Source of the DNA: Brachypodium distachyon
Taxonomy: Eukaryota > Streptophyta > Magnoliopsida > Poales > Poaceae
NCBI RefSeq assembly: GCF_000005505.3
Contig: NC_016135.3
Span: 12,246,613-12,310,612, forward strand
DNA: 64,000 bases
Reading direction: 5' to 3'
Position numbers and translations under genes: made by a program. The notes below the pieces were generated by a model. That model saw nothing but the letters and a program-made list of their open reading frames with translations. It was not told the DNA's origin and did not search any database. Positions 53,969 to 64,000 of the stretch are shown one piece after another (position 1 is the first letter of the stretch; each line of letters starts with the position of its first letter).

Positions 53969-56470
53969 TCTATTATATATTAAAAGCAATATGAGGGAAA
54001 CCGAAGGAAACCTCCACGTTGATCCACATCATCAGAATTATTTTGGTGTTTAGATTTAATAGTTGTAGAAACTCAACCGTTAGATCTACGTGACACGTAA
54101 AATTTAGTTTAGATCCTGTAATTAGAACCTGAAACAACCTAACGGTGTCACGTTCCTTTTCCTAAAGTCAAAACGCAGGGTGCATCTGGCCGACTGGATT
54201 GCCCGCAGCGCTGGCCCACGCAGGCCCTGAGTTTGGCCGCAACATGCCCTAATTAAGGCTTGGTGCCTTGGTATTCTCTAACATAATACGGAGTACCTGT
54301 ACTCCTGTACGGATGGGGACAATGGATGGCTGGATGCATTATGCACTGAGGTTATTTAACGTGCCCTTGATCGGCGGAGTTAAAGCACACGTACTGCTTA
54401 ATTTCCATGCATAGTCCTTAAGATGCTTTAGATAATTGTATTAAGAATCCTTAAGATGCTTTAGATAATTGTATTAAGAATTGAGATTAAGAATTAACAA
54501 ACAATAGTCTGTTGTATAGATTTGAAACTATTTGTACGAGCCTGCATAGCCACCATGTAGAATAACTATCTATATTCATGTATATAGATGGCATATTCTT
54601 TTTATTCTGAGAAACACAGTACAAACGAAGACGCTCACAACACGCGCTTACATTCATCTTTTGTACGCAGCGTATTCTAAGCAATAAGATATGGAACTTC
54701 GTGTGTTGCCTCATCCTTTTCGTCAATATGATTGTATTCTAAAACATCTCTCTAATTTCTTTTACCGCGGTAACATATATATCTGACTTATTTTCCTTAG
54801 TAGTGCTTTGTTAGAACACTACTAATTTTTGTTTAGGACTGACTAACTTCTTTGACAACCTTTTGCCGATTTTGATCTTTCTTCTGGTAAAATAGTTTCA
54901 TGAGCAACCAGTGTCTATTTTCCTTCTCGGAGTATGTTCGACATTTATACACTACTAATTTTTGTTTAGGACTGACTGACTTCTTTGACAACCTTTTGCT
55001 AATTTTGATCTTTCTTTTGGTCAAATAGTTTCATGAGCAACCATAGTGTCTATTTTCCTTCTCGGAGTATGTTCGACATTAATTTGTAAGCAATCAATTT
55101 TACACGCAATTATTCTGGACGATAAATGATATATGAAATACGCACTTAATCCTATCATGATCGCTCTGACCCTTTTTGCTCGCTTCTTGCTTTAGCTGAT
55201 ACGCAATATTCTTCATTCTACAATATTCTATCTATTATATAATATAAGCAATATGAGAGGTACCGAGAGGAGACACTACGATGATCCACATTGTCCGAAT
55301 TATTTAGACCATTGGATCTTATATTTCACAATCAAGATCTAACGAGGAGGATATATTTGATCGACTATCAAAAACACCAAAGTGGTTAAGGCCCACATAG
55401 GATCAATATGTTGGGTTAGTGGCAAAACCGATATTTATTCTTACGCTATGAATGTACCTCCATCTGGCGATCAATATATTATAACCTTTCAACTTTATTT
55501 TCCGTTGTTTTTTTCATGAGTCACGAGAATATGAAGTACTAAACTCAATTCCGCTTGTAATAATCAATATTCTATATATCTGCAATAATGGGTTATATAT
55601 AAAAATGACGAGCTCGCCGTGTAAACTTTAGTCCAATTATTGGCACAATATATAATCACGTAAAAATTTAATCTCACATTGCAATTTAGTTCTCATGAAA
55701 TCCTACATACTAATATAACTTAGCATACACGCGACCTATCAGCGCAAGCAACCGATTGGCCAATTTCACATGTGAAGTCTAATTCACGCATGATCTGAAA
55801 TTTAATTCCAGGTATATAAATATAACTAATATCACCTTGAATGATCAATTAGTTTGATGCAGACATTGATCGACATGTTGGCTCGCGTTCTAAACTTCAA
55901 TTGTGAGTTGCATTCTAAAACAACATACGTATAAGAGGTTGTCTCGTGTTCAAAACATGATATATTTATATACATCTTGGTGTAGTGAGATTGGTTATCG
56001 GGATTGATTAATTTCATTTGAGAGTATTAAGCTAATATCATGTCAAGCAAAACATATGAGCTCTTGAGGTGGGGAGTTTGGTAGGAGTGCCACAGGTTAA
56101 TTTTCCGAAGGTTGGTGCTTCCGGCCCTTGAAGTTATCTTTTTGGTTTGGGAAGATTTTCAGGGTCGTGCTAGGGCGTGCTCCACTGACCTGGGAGATTA
56201 GGGCCTTCGGTTCGTTGTTTTTTTTTCTTTGCTCGCCCACTATCGGACGCCTTCCTTGAGAAAAAAACATGACAACTCTTATAAACGCCAAACATACTAC
56301 CGTGACCTAAAATTTAAGTTTCAAACGTAGACCGTTTCTATCTATATGACACATACATATCATTGATTTGATGTTTTTTGAAATAACATAGCAATGCATA
56401 TCTATGTCAGACAAAGAAATAAAAACATACAAAGATGTTTCCCGCGCAATTGCGCGGGACACCTTGCTAG
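53969..56470 (+). mobile_element. Non-autonomous Helitron with two 5' termini
   Basis: The 5' end reads TCTATTATATATTAAAAGC. The 3' end has the perfect palindrome CCCGCGCAATTGCGCGGG (56,441-56,458), eight bases, then CTAG/T, classic for grass Helitrons. A second 5'-like terminus, TCTATTATATAATATAAGC, preceded by A, lies at 55,231. The next 90 bp (GATCCACAT region) resemble those after the first terminus. No second 3' terminus was found in between. The unit interrupts a MITE, which confirms it as one insertion. The base before the outer 5' end is G rather than the usual A. No RepHel is encoded. Confidence 0.82.
54817..55082. repeat. 133-bp tandem duplication inside the Helitron
   Basis: Two copies start at 54,817 and 54,950 with CACTACTAATTTTTGTTTAGG and end with TATGTTCGACATT, differing at a few positions. 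A smaller 36-bp direct duplication (CCTTAAGATGCTTTAGATAA) lies at about 54,417-54,482. Confidence 0.9.
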
Positions 56471-56624
56471 TTTATATAAAAAAAAATCTTTCATGATATA
56501 TATCTTCATAGTACACTTATTCAATATCGTGTATATAGTACATTTTCTATAAATTTGGTCAAATTTTTAAAAGTTTAACTTAGGACAAAGCTAGAACGTC
56601 TTATATTTAGCAACGTAATTTGTA

Positions 56625-57345
56625 GTTTCAAAGCAACTTCTCTTTTTATATATAGCACATGCACACATTGGCCAAAGTATAGCACCCTGCAAATTTATAA
56701 CTTCAAATTTCTTCCGTGTAGATAATACATAACTGTTGTACCTGTTTAGAACGAATAATCAGTCGAAAGTGTAAATGAAGCTAAATCTTTCCGTACTAGC
56801 TAAATTAATGGCGTGCATTGATACACTAGTTTCTTCTTATAGATTAACTTGTTTAAATGTATTTTGTGTCATCGTAATCCTTACATTGTGCAAAGTAAAA
56901 GGTTGTCTCACATCAACTCAATCAACTAATCCAAAATTCGTGATACATATGTGCGCTGCAAAGAATTAGATGGCAGTTGCACAATTTTATGATAACTTAC
57001 GAGGAAGGGGGTTACCATAGCCGTTTGTTTCGACACGAGGAAGGGGATTAGTTCACTTAATCTCATATGCATGTTTAATATGGACTAAATGGCACAATTG
57101 CCTGAATCATTTGAAGAGACAATTACCTGAATCATGGCAAGAGAAAGAAGAATACTTAATTACACCAGACATTGAGGGAGGAGTCGGACAACAGGACCAT
57201 AAATTAACCAGCGTCCCTACTCGACTGATTCTCCTCGGCAGCTCGACTCTAATCAAGAAGAGGAAGGCACGAAAAAAGAAGAAAGGAAGGCACAGACGAG
57301 GAATCGGATGATGTCGTGATGACAGGAGGAGGATCCCTCGCGCAG
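56625..57345. other. Intergenic region, 3' side of the dehydratase gene
   Basis: AT-rich DNA with no recognised gene. The minus-strand 3' UTR of the dehydratase should lie in 57,345 down to about 57,100. Confidence 0.4.
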
Positions 57346-58575
57346 TCAATTATGAGTGATTGGAGTCATGTCCATGGGGTAGCTCCCGAGCACCCGCAAG
57401 AATGAGGTGAACTCCTGGACCTCGGCGAGCGCGTTCTGCACGCGCGGGTCGGCGAGGGAGGCCTGGAAATCGACGTAAAACATGTACTCGAACTGCTTCG
57501 CGGACGTGCCGTGGTTGGCGTCCTCGACAGGGCGAATGGGCCGGTGCGGCCGACTCTCGATCTTGGTGAGGCTGATGTCACGGAAGGCAAAGGCGGATAG
57601 CACCTTGAAGAGCACGGAGGTGCCTTCCTTGCCGTGCGCGAACACGATGCTGGTCTTGAAGGGGCGGTCCGTGCGCGGCACGATGGGCTCCCTGGCCAGC
57701 ATCACGAACCGCGTCATGTTGCCGCAGTCGTCCTGGATGCCGTCCGCCAGCACCTCCATGCCGTAGAGCTCGGCGGCGCGGGACGACGCGATGGCGGCCG
57801 TGTCGCGGAGCCCGTGGGCCGCCACGTGCTCGGCGGCGCCGGCCGTGTCGTCGAAGGCCTCGCGGACCACGCTGAGGCCCATGCGGGTGATGGTGTGCTC
57901 GCACTGCGCCAGCGCCTGCGGGTGGCTGATGACGCGGGTGATGTCCTCCTTGCGCACGCCCGGGAGTGCCAGCAGGCAGTGGTGCACGGGGAGCTGCACC
58001 TCGCCCACGATGTGGAGCCGGTGCCGGAGCATGAGGTCGTAGTTGCGGTGGATGCTGCCGCCCAGCGAGTTCTCCACGGGGAGCACGGCGCGGTCCGTGA
58101 TCCAGTTCTCCACTGCCTGGAACGCCACCTCGAATTGATCGCAGGGGACGGCGTCGCACCCCGGGTACGCCTTCCCGGCCGCCTTCTCGCTGTACGCGCC
58201 GGGCACGCCCTGGTACGCCACGCGCAGCTCCGACCCGTGCACCGGTGCCGGGCACAGGTCAGCGATCCGCAGCGGCTGCGGCAGGTTACTGGCGCTGCCA
58301 TTAATGCCTCTCGTGGGGACTAAGTCAAGCACCGCCCCTCTCGGAGCCGCCGCCGGCGCGACGTAGCCGTTGGTGGAGTGGGGGACTTGTGCCGCGACCT
58401 TGCTGGAGAGCACCGCACAGCTTGTCAGCCACTCTGTCCGGCTGTTGACGACAGCGCCCTGAAGTGAGCCCCTTACCACGCAACGGGCCCGACACGGAGC
58501 GTGGCCCGGCATCCTAGGAGTCGGCCCGATGGGCGCCATGATCAAACTCGCTGCAGCCATGAGTGACCTCACCAA
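57346..58575 (-). CDS. ADT: Arogenate/prephenate dehydratase, plastid, single exon
   Basis: 409 residues from the first Met (58,575); the Met at residue 6 is an alternative. Residues 1 to about 110 are Ala/Ser/Arg-rich with few acids, fitting a chloroplast transit peptide. The dehydratase domain covers about 117-293: [28 protein letters not shown] and the catalytic TRF motif in GNMTRFVML (288-290). The ACT regulatory domain covers about 307-398 with ESRP (340-343), the phenylalanine-binding motif. In plants the enzyme decarboxylates and dehydrates arogenate to phenylalanine in the plastid, the last step before phenylpropanoids, and is inhibited by phenylalanine. Both domains are complete, with no stop or shift. 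Arogenate rather than prephenate preference is inferred from the family. The gene is intronless and very GC-rich. Confidence 0.95.
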   Translation of the reverse strand: MVRSLMAAASLIMAPIGPTPRMPGHAPCRARCVVRGSLQGAVVNSRTEWLTSCAVLSSKVAAQVPHSTNGYVAPAAAPRGAVLDLVPTRGINGSASNLPQPLRIADLCPAPVHGSELRVAYQGVPGAYSEKAAGKAYPGCDAVPCDQFEVAFQAVENWITDRAVLPVENSLGGSIHRNYDLMLRHRLHIVGEVQLPVHHCLLALPGVRKEDITRVISHPQALAQCEHTITRMGLSVVREAFDDTAGAAEHVAAHGLRDTAAIASSRAAELYGMEVLADGIQDDCGNMTRFVMLAREPIVPRTDRPFKTSIVFAHGKEGTSVLFKVLSAFAFRDISLTKIESRPHRPIRPVEDANHGTSAKQFEYMFYVDFQASLADPRVQNALAEVQEFTSFLRVLGSYPMDMTPITHN

Positions 58576-59346
58576 TTTGATCGTGATCCACCACTGTTTC
58601 TTGTCTCTGTAACGGTAACGAAACCACTAAAACTGGTGTCTAGCGAAGCTTCAGAGCGATAAGCTGAGCAGGGAATAGGATGTGGAAGGGGATAATATAG
58701 GCTGCCAATGATTTTGGTTCGAGTCTGGAGGTCCTCCTTAATTTATTTGACTGATTTAGGCAAGTCAAGCCCCTCTGTGGAATGGATGTGCCGGCCCTGC
58801 TACCAGCTTCCAGGAAATAGGACAAAACCTTTATAATTCAGACATAATAAGTTAATAACCCACGTTTTTCTCGAAGAACAAGCCGTAATCCCACGTGTGT
58901 GGATGAGTTTCCTCTAAGTAACATATAGTTCGGTCTATAATGCTGCCAGTCAACCTGATTACATATGAGCTATTTTTAAAACTTAGCGGACACTGAATTT
59001 CTATGCTTTTGGTAATCAATGGTAATCAATGATCGCACGCCGTGGATTCCGAATGTGTTCAGCCGGCGGCCCTTAATCCACTCATAATGCATAGTATTTT
59101 AGCGTGCTATTTTAGGTGAAGTAGTTTATAAGTGAGAACTTTCAAAATGCACAGTACTACTTTAGCGTGCTATTTTAGGTGGAGTAGTCTTTTATAGTTG
59201 TTGTATCTAAATTTTTTGCATTAATTAATTTTGTAGTCATCTTTGCACGTGATTATAGTAATAAATGCTTTGTCTATGTCCACGTGCCAGAGCTATATCT
59301 CCGGTAATTAGCATGCCATGTCATGTAATGTGAGTAAAATGTTTAT
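58576..59346 (-). promoter_or_regulatory. Upstream region of the dehydratase gene
   Basis: On the minus strand, CTATATTATC at about 58,691-58,700 is a possible TATA box, 120 bp before the ATG. The rest is AT-rich. A 43-bp direct duplication containing TTTTAGCGTGCTATTTTAGGTG lies at about 59,096 and 59,159 (the phrase is split by a few differences). Confidence 0.4.
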
Positions 59347-59473
59347 TACTTCCCTCCGTTTAACAAAAGATGTTTCAAGTTTGTTAAAATTTGAATGTAT
59401 CTAGACATGACTTAGTGTATAGATGCATTCAAATTTAGACAAAGTTGAGACATCCTTTGTTGGACGGAGGAAT
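59347..59473. mobile_element. Stowaway-type MITE, 127 bp
   Basis: Left end CTTCCCTCCGTTTAACAAAAG and right end CTTTGTTGGACGGAGGAA are inverted, flanked by TA. The middle, GACATGACTTAGTGTATAGA, is typical of this common grass family. Confidence 0.85.
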
Positions 59474-60102
59474 ACTCCAATCATAGGCAAACACGGTTAC
59501 AACAAAATTATTACTCCAATCACGTAACATGACATGCATGGCATGCTAACTAGGCATTTTTCCTTCCTCCTATGAAGAGTCGTTGCAATTTCATGATGGA
59601 TGGCGAGTAAGTGTAACTAGATCGTTAGTACGAAACAAACCATGTACAAGAGGCGTATTCTTGTGATGCATATATATTTTATCACTCGATTGACATTGCC
59701 GGCGCTAGCATAGCACGAAGGTCGATGAGGAGTCGAGTGAGCCCCATATGGCCACCGCATGCACGGGGTTCGCAGATGGCTTTCAAGTACGTGCCCGCTC
59801 CTCCTCCTGTTCAAGGCACTAGGTCCGCATGACAGAAGCGTCATCATCATCACACCGTTGAATAGGTGGTCCACGCTCGTATGCGGTAGAAGCGGGTTGG
59901 TGCTGTTGCATATGTATACCCTGCTAATAAGAAACCGCGGGATCTCGTCGACGACAAGGAGATTGACCCGTGGCCGTGTCATATCGCACCAGCACAAAGT
60001 TGCTAATGAGCTGCACCGCGGGTCCGCAATCAACACACGAAGAGAAGGAAGTATGAATGTAGGAGCACGACCTAGTCTCATGGTTTGGGATTTGTGAACT
60101 GA
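59474..60102. other. Intergenic region with unassigned open frames
   Basis: A 154-codon frame (60,081-59,617, minus) and an overlapping 112-codon plus frame are present, but neither shows a domain I recognise, and the two overlap. No gene is claimed. Confidence 0.35.
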
Positions 60103-60428
60103 TACCTCCTTTCTAAATATTAAATGTTCTAGATTCGTTCTAAGTCAAATTTATTTCGTTCTAATTCAAAATTCTTAAAGTTTGATCAAAATTTTAAAGA
60201 ATATGCTCTCTCCGTCCGGAAATAAGTAACGTGGATTTGTATAAAGTCACTTATTTTGGGACGAAGTGAGTACTAATAATGGCAATATCACATAAGTATG
60301 CTATGGTGAAATATGTCATAATAAATTTAACAATACTTATTGCGAGTTATAAATATTGATAGTTTCCTATAGAAAGAAAATTAACTTAGGAAAAGATAGA
60401 GCATCTTATATCTATAACGGAGCAAGTA
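60103..60428. mobile_element. Stowaway-type MITE with a second MITE nested in it
   Basis: The outer ends are TACCTCCTTTCTAAATATTA and TATCTATAACGGAGCAAGTA. A smaller unit (60,202-60,272) has its own inverted ends, CTCTCCGTCCGGAAATAAGT and ACTTATTTTGGGACGAAGTG. Both are non-coding. Confidence 0.75.
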
Positions 60429-60603
60429 GCTTACAAACTAATAAGTTATTTTTGTTAGTACTACAAACCGTAAAGCTTACAAAGCCGTAGCTTTTGCGTT
60501 AAGAAAAACAAAAAACAAAGCCGTAGCTTTAACCTCTTCAAAGTTCAAACAAAACGCCATTTGGCGCTAAGGGAGGAACCAATCACTACTTGGTCTGGAC
60601 TTA

Positions 60604-60833
60604 GGCCCTATTTGTTTGGACTTCTGCTTCAGCTTTTGATGCTTTTAGCAATCTCAAAAGCACTTCTTCTATTTACACATGAAGCTGAGAAACACATCCG
60701 AACGTGTTTTTGGTGCTTCTCGGCTTCATGTGTAAACAGAAGTGCTTCTCGGATTCATGTGTAAACAGAAGAAGTGATTTTGAGATTACTAGAAGTATCA
60801 AAAACTGAAACAGAAGTCCAAACAAACGGAGCC
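60604..60833. mobile_element. MITE with 23-bp inverted ends, superfamily unclear
   Basis: Left GGCCCTATTTGTTTGGACTT and the complement of the right end, GGCTCCGTTTGTTTGGACTT, match over about 23 bp, both followed by CTG. No convincing target duplication was found, so a hAT or PIF/Harbinger origin cannot be decided. It contains a direct repeat of CTTCTCGG(A/C)TTCATGTGTAA. Confidence 0.65.
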
Positions 60834-61658
60834 GGAGCAGACCATGCGCCTCCGTCTCGATCTGGATTCTTGTCGCGCCCTAAAGTTGTGCAGTCGTACC
60901 ACTTTGCCAATGGTGATTATGCTGATTAATCTTAGGTTCACTGCGCAACTTGCTAATTGTGATTAACGGTTAGGTTCGATGCATCATGCACGTGTGTTTT
61001 GTCAAGGCAGAGGCTATTATCGGACCATTGTTTTGGCAGATGGATGGTGAAAACAGCTCCAGCCTCCAGAGAAAGCGTGGACGAACGAGACGAGGTCGTT
61101 GGACGACGACAAAATTGTGTGGAGGCCGCATTAATTAACACCGCACCTAACACAAATCAGGAGCTTGAGTGCTGCGGTAGTTGTACGTACGTACGTACGT
61201 TACGTGGGCGAGGCCGGTCGGGTAGGGCGTTCCACAGGACGAGCGCCCGCCACGTTCCGCTGCGGGTGCACTGGAAACTGGCAAGGCGTCGTGGTGCGCC
61301 GCTGTGCGCTGGGGGTGAGCAGAGCTGCAGTGGCTCCCGCCTCCTAGGCTCCTATGACCGACTAGCTGGGCCGGGCAGTCTCGTGCAACGCACTGAGCTC
61401 GATCTCGCGCAGCGACCTGACCTGACTGACCTCGGTGGCTCGCTCGGCCGCCTCCTACGTGCATATACGTACGTTTCCTGCGTTCTGGATGTGAATGTGG
61501 ATTGTGGCGACCGCTCTGTTCGGTCGGGTCTTTGGTCGCGTCTAGGTGATCGTGCGTGTTCCCATTAGTGTGCCGGCCTGACTCGAACAGCAGGGAAACC
61601 AAGTCCATTGTGTGCCTGGATGCTTTTCTGTGTTTGCTATGTCCAAATTGTCCGGACT
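60834..61658. other. Intergenic region
   Basis: No gene was recognised. A GTAC microsatellite (about 61,183-61,200) and a GC-rich stretch (61,200-61,480) are present. Confidence 0.4.
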
Positions 61659-61867
61659 TACTCCTCCGTCCCATAATATGAGCCACCCTAAATTCTTAAT
61701 TTGATTAATTAAATATGTATGTTTCTTAACAAAAAATATATCATTAGATACATTATCGAAAGAACTTTCTAATGATATAATTATTTAATTATTTAATTTA
61801 TATTTATTTAGCTAAATCGACAATCTAAAGATGCGGACGTGCCTCATATTATGGGACGGAGGGAGTA
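61659..61867. mobile_element. Stowaway-type MITE, about 209 bp
   Basis: The ends CTCCTCCGTCCCATAATATG and CATATTATGGGACGGAGGGAG (the last 20 bases considered) are inverted and flanked by TA. The inside is AT-rich. Confidence 0.9.
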
Positions 61868-62188
61868 GATCCTAATCTGACGGTTGTGATACGTAAAGTT
61901 AGATTTAAACTTTTAGTTTTAAAATAAGACGCCTAACACATATTGGCACATCTTCTTTCTTCTTCTAGGATCGTCTTTCAAGGTGCACAAAAAAATAATT
62001 CACGTATTTTCACAATGATCTGTATCGATGTTCGTCGTAATTTTGCCTAGGCAGTACAGATGCGTTCAGGAATCCAGCAACGACAGCTCCTGCCCAAAAT
62101 CTCCTTCCTTTTCAACGGCCACCAACTTTGGCTGTCAATATAATCCGTACTTGTCTTGAAATCCAAAGTAGGACTAGTTTACTCTCAA
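61868..62188. other. Intergenic, between MITE and Mutator-like unit
   Basis: AT-rich, with no gene or repeat end recognised. Confidence 0.4.
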
Positions 62189-63708
62189 AAAAATCTTTGA
62201 GTAAATTCACAAAACTGCTAGTTTCTGACGAACTGTATCACAGAAATACACCTTTTTCGTTTTTTTCAGTTAACCTGTATTTTTGGACTCATCCGTATCG
62301 CAAAACCCGTAATTTTGCTGTCAACGCTGCTAATAGGGAAACTGCCATAAGAGGCCCACCTGTCGGTCTCTGAAGCGAAATCTTACTTACCTTAGTAACA
62401 CCTGCCCTGCTCCAAGCCTCCTCCCGCAGGTCTTCTTCCCCAAGACCGGCGGAACGTCGTCCGCGCCAATCCCCCTGCTTGCAACCTCCCGCGCCAAGAC
62501 GACGCCAGCAAAAGCAGCGTGACGTCTCCAAGATCCCTCTGGCGCACTCGCCCTCATCCCCGACTGCCCCGAGAGCCCCCGCACCGATAGGCCTGGCTAA
62601 CGAGCATGCTCGGCTCGTTATGCTCGTTAATCTTAACGAACATCAAATCCTGTTCGGCTCGGTTCGTTTACTGCTCGCGAGCGCTCGTTAAACTCGTTAG
62701 CGGTGAAAAAAATGGACAGCATGTATGCAAAAAAAATGGCAAACAAAGCATGTGTACAACATTATAATAAGTTCATAACAAATAAGACTAATAACCATTA
62801 CAGGCTACAACACAAATACTCATAAGACTAGCAACCATTACAGCTTCGGTGTCTTCATACGGTACAATACAAAAGCACTAATAAGACTAATATTAGTTTG
62901 ATGAGAGTACGAAACGAGGAGGAGACTGGAGTCCCGACTGACCTAATGAGTCTTGGGCTTGGGCCGCATTCAGGCAGTTGGGCTGTTCGGGAAGGTGTGC
63001 TGGGCCTAGCAAGTCGTAGGTTACTGTGTTTGATTCAACCGCCAGACGCCAGATAACGAGCTAACGAGCATGCTCGCGAGTCTCGCTAGCTCGGCTCCTT
63101 AAGCTCTTTAGTGTTAACGAGTTTCAGGAGGTGCTCTACTCGGCTCTTTAGTCTAACGAGCCGAGTACCAAACGAGTCAAGTTACTCTCCGAGTACCGAG
63201 TAAAATGTTCAGGCCTACGCACCGAGCTCCTCCGCCGCCGGCTGCGCCTCGCCGTCGACTCGCCTCAACCGGTTTCCTCTTCCCCGACCGACCCCGCCTA
63301 CGAATTCGTGGTGAGCTTCTCCTTCTTTCCCCCTGTTTCCCTCCTCGGATCCACCCCCGTAGAGCTCTTCCGTATTGGACGCCGCCGGCGAGTTTCTCCC
63401 ATGAGCGTTCTGCTCCCCTGCGCCATCCATGATGGGAGCATTCCAGCCCAAACCAGGCCCGCAGCCCCACTGCCCCGCCCAGCCGCCCTGCTGCCCAACC
63501 GCGCCGCCCGCTCGTCGTCCCGGACAGAGGCGAGGCCACCACCACCTGTCAGTTTCCTGTTAGCATCGTTGACAGCGAGATTTAGGGTTTTGCGATACGG
63601 TTTAGTCCAAAAATACGGGTTAAGTGATAAAAAACCCAAAAAATATAGTTTTGCGATACAGTTCGTCAGAAAATAGGAGTTGGATTTTGCGATATTTACT
63701 CAAAATCT
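62189..63708. mobile_element. Mutator-like unit with long inverted ends (Pack-MULE candidate)
   Basis: 62,189-62,374 and 63,539-63,708 form an inverted repeat of about 170-185 bp, moderately diverged: TTTGAGTAAAT, TTCTGACGAACTGTATC, GTATTTTTGGACT and GCTGTCAACG occur in order in both. Between them is GC-rich sequence (62,395-62,587 and 63,218-63,538) unlike the flanks, with a GT donor-like site after GAATTCGTG (63,301-63,311). It resembles a captured gene fragment. The source gene is not identified. No transposase is seen. The target duplication could not be fixed, so exact ends may be off by about 10 bp. Confidence 0.7.
62588..63217. mobile_element. Non-autonomous hAT element, 630 bp
   Basis: The ends TAGGCCTG and CAGGCCTA are inverted, and a perfect 8-bp duplication, CGCACCGA, flanks it (62,580-62,587 and 63,218-63,225). 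Subterminal regions are rich in GCTCGTTA/TAACGAG motifs, as expected for hAT transposase binding. It sits inside the GC-rich captured segment of the Mutator-like unit. Confidence 0.92.
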
Positions 63709-64000
63709 TTCTTACCGCGACGTCACAAGGTGGACATACAAAGACTGGCACGCACACACGTGCTAGGGAACGGTGCGCTCACGGGTACGGAGTATATCAG
63801 TAGCCCCTGAAGTGGCGAGCAAGCGGTCGGTCTATGCGTCTTCACCGTGTTCCATCCCCGGCCAGCCACTAAACATGCGGCTCAAAAAGATTTGTGCTCG
63901 CTAAGTTTGCTTTATTGTGGTTCCCCCTCACGTTGCATTTCAAAGTGAAGTTATTCTAACACTATTTAGAGTAGAGTATTTGACACAACATTGATATCTC
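63709..64000. other. Window end, intergenic
   Basis: Nothing was recognised in the final 292 bp. Confidence 0.4.

Larger units (their letters stand above)
53898..56624. mobile_element. Stowaway-type MITE split by a Helitron
   Basis: The left part, 53,898-53,968, and right part, 56,471-56,624, are inverted matches: TTTCTAAATATAAGATGTT on the left and the complement of AACGTCTTATATTTAGCAA on the right, continuing into TAGCTTTGTCCTAA. TA lies at each outer edge. The intact MITE would be about 225 bp. Confidence 0.75.

Noticed and set aside
56441..56458. Perfect GC-rich palindrome as a bacterial-type terminator
   Set aside because: Its position eight bases before CTAG/T at the end of a MITE-splitting unit fits a Helitron 3' hairpin in a plant genome.
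57578..58323. Long frames overlapping the dehydratase gene on both strands
   Set aside because: They are shadows of a GC3-rich gene; only the 57,346-58,575 frame has domain content.
59617..60097. Overlapping 154- and 112-codon open frames
   Set aside because: No domain recognised, opposite strands overlap, no splice or promoter evidence, and flanked by MITEs.
60604..60833. Assigning the 23-bp-ended MITE to hAT or PIF/Harbinger
   Set aside because: Neither an 8-bp nor a TTA/TAA duplication is present at both edges.

Overview
The window is nuclear DNA from a grass (Poaceae). This rests on GC-rich, intron-poor genes, Stowaway-type MITEs with CTCCCTCCGT-like ends, Tat-lineage Ty3/gypsy elements carrying antisense genes, and grass-type Helitron ends. 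The species cannot be fixed from the sequence. No organellar, bacterial, rRNA, tRNA or CRISPR content was seen.

Left two thirds (1-43,910): a nested pile of transposable elements with no host gene. From left to right it holds a long LTR-like unit (here called family F, cut by the window edge, ending at 2,224); a decayed RepHel gene of an autonomous Helitron (3,254-7,856); and the 3' part of a minus-strand Tat-type gypsy element (7,857-14,233) with an antisense, eight-exon gene on the plus strand. A Ty1/copia element follows (14,234-43,910), whose 5' LTR is truncated. A 22.8 kb Tat-lineage gypsy element A (14,277-37,080; 475-bp LTRs; AGTGA target duplication) sits inside that 5' LTR remnant. 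Element A is itself broken by two family F copies in opposite orientation within its RT/RNase H region and by a solo LTR in its antisense gene. The copia gag region is broken by a fragment of another LTR retrotransposon. The target duplications and the continuation of reading frames across the inserts fix much of the nesting order: copia, then element A, then family F copies and solo LTR. Pol genes carry many nonsense changes and frameshifts.

The most interesting content is the antisense module of element A. Between pol and the 3' LTR, on the opposite strand, lie a long multi-exon gene (35,523 to 31,886) and two small two-exon paralogues (31,642-30,962 and 30,336-29,677). The last of these still looks intact. 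The other Tat element carries a comparable antisense gene with its own TATA box.

Right third (43,911-64,000): a lower-copy, gene-bearing stretch with three recognisable host genes. They are a wax synthase-like MBOAT acyltransferase (44,213-45,262, +), a small NOI/RIN4-like protein (50,996-51,653, +, three exons), and an intronless plastid arogenate/prephenate dehydratase (57,346-58,575, -). Between them are small DNA transposons: a Helitron with two 5' ends inside a Stowaway MITE, further MITEs including one nested in another, a 5'-truncated LINE with an 11-bp target duplication, and a Pack-MULE-like unit containing a hAT element with a perfect 8-bp duplication. The three genes have no obvious shared pathway. 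The only visible link between the two halves is that the copia 3' LTR, with a TATA box, ends about 300 bp upstream of the wax synthase start codon.
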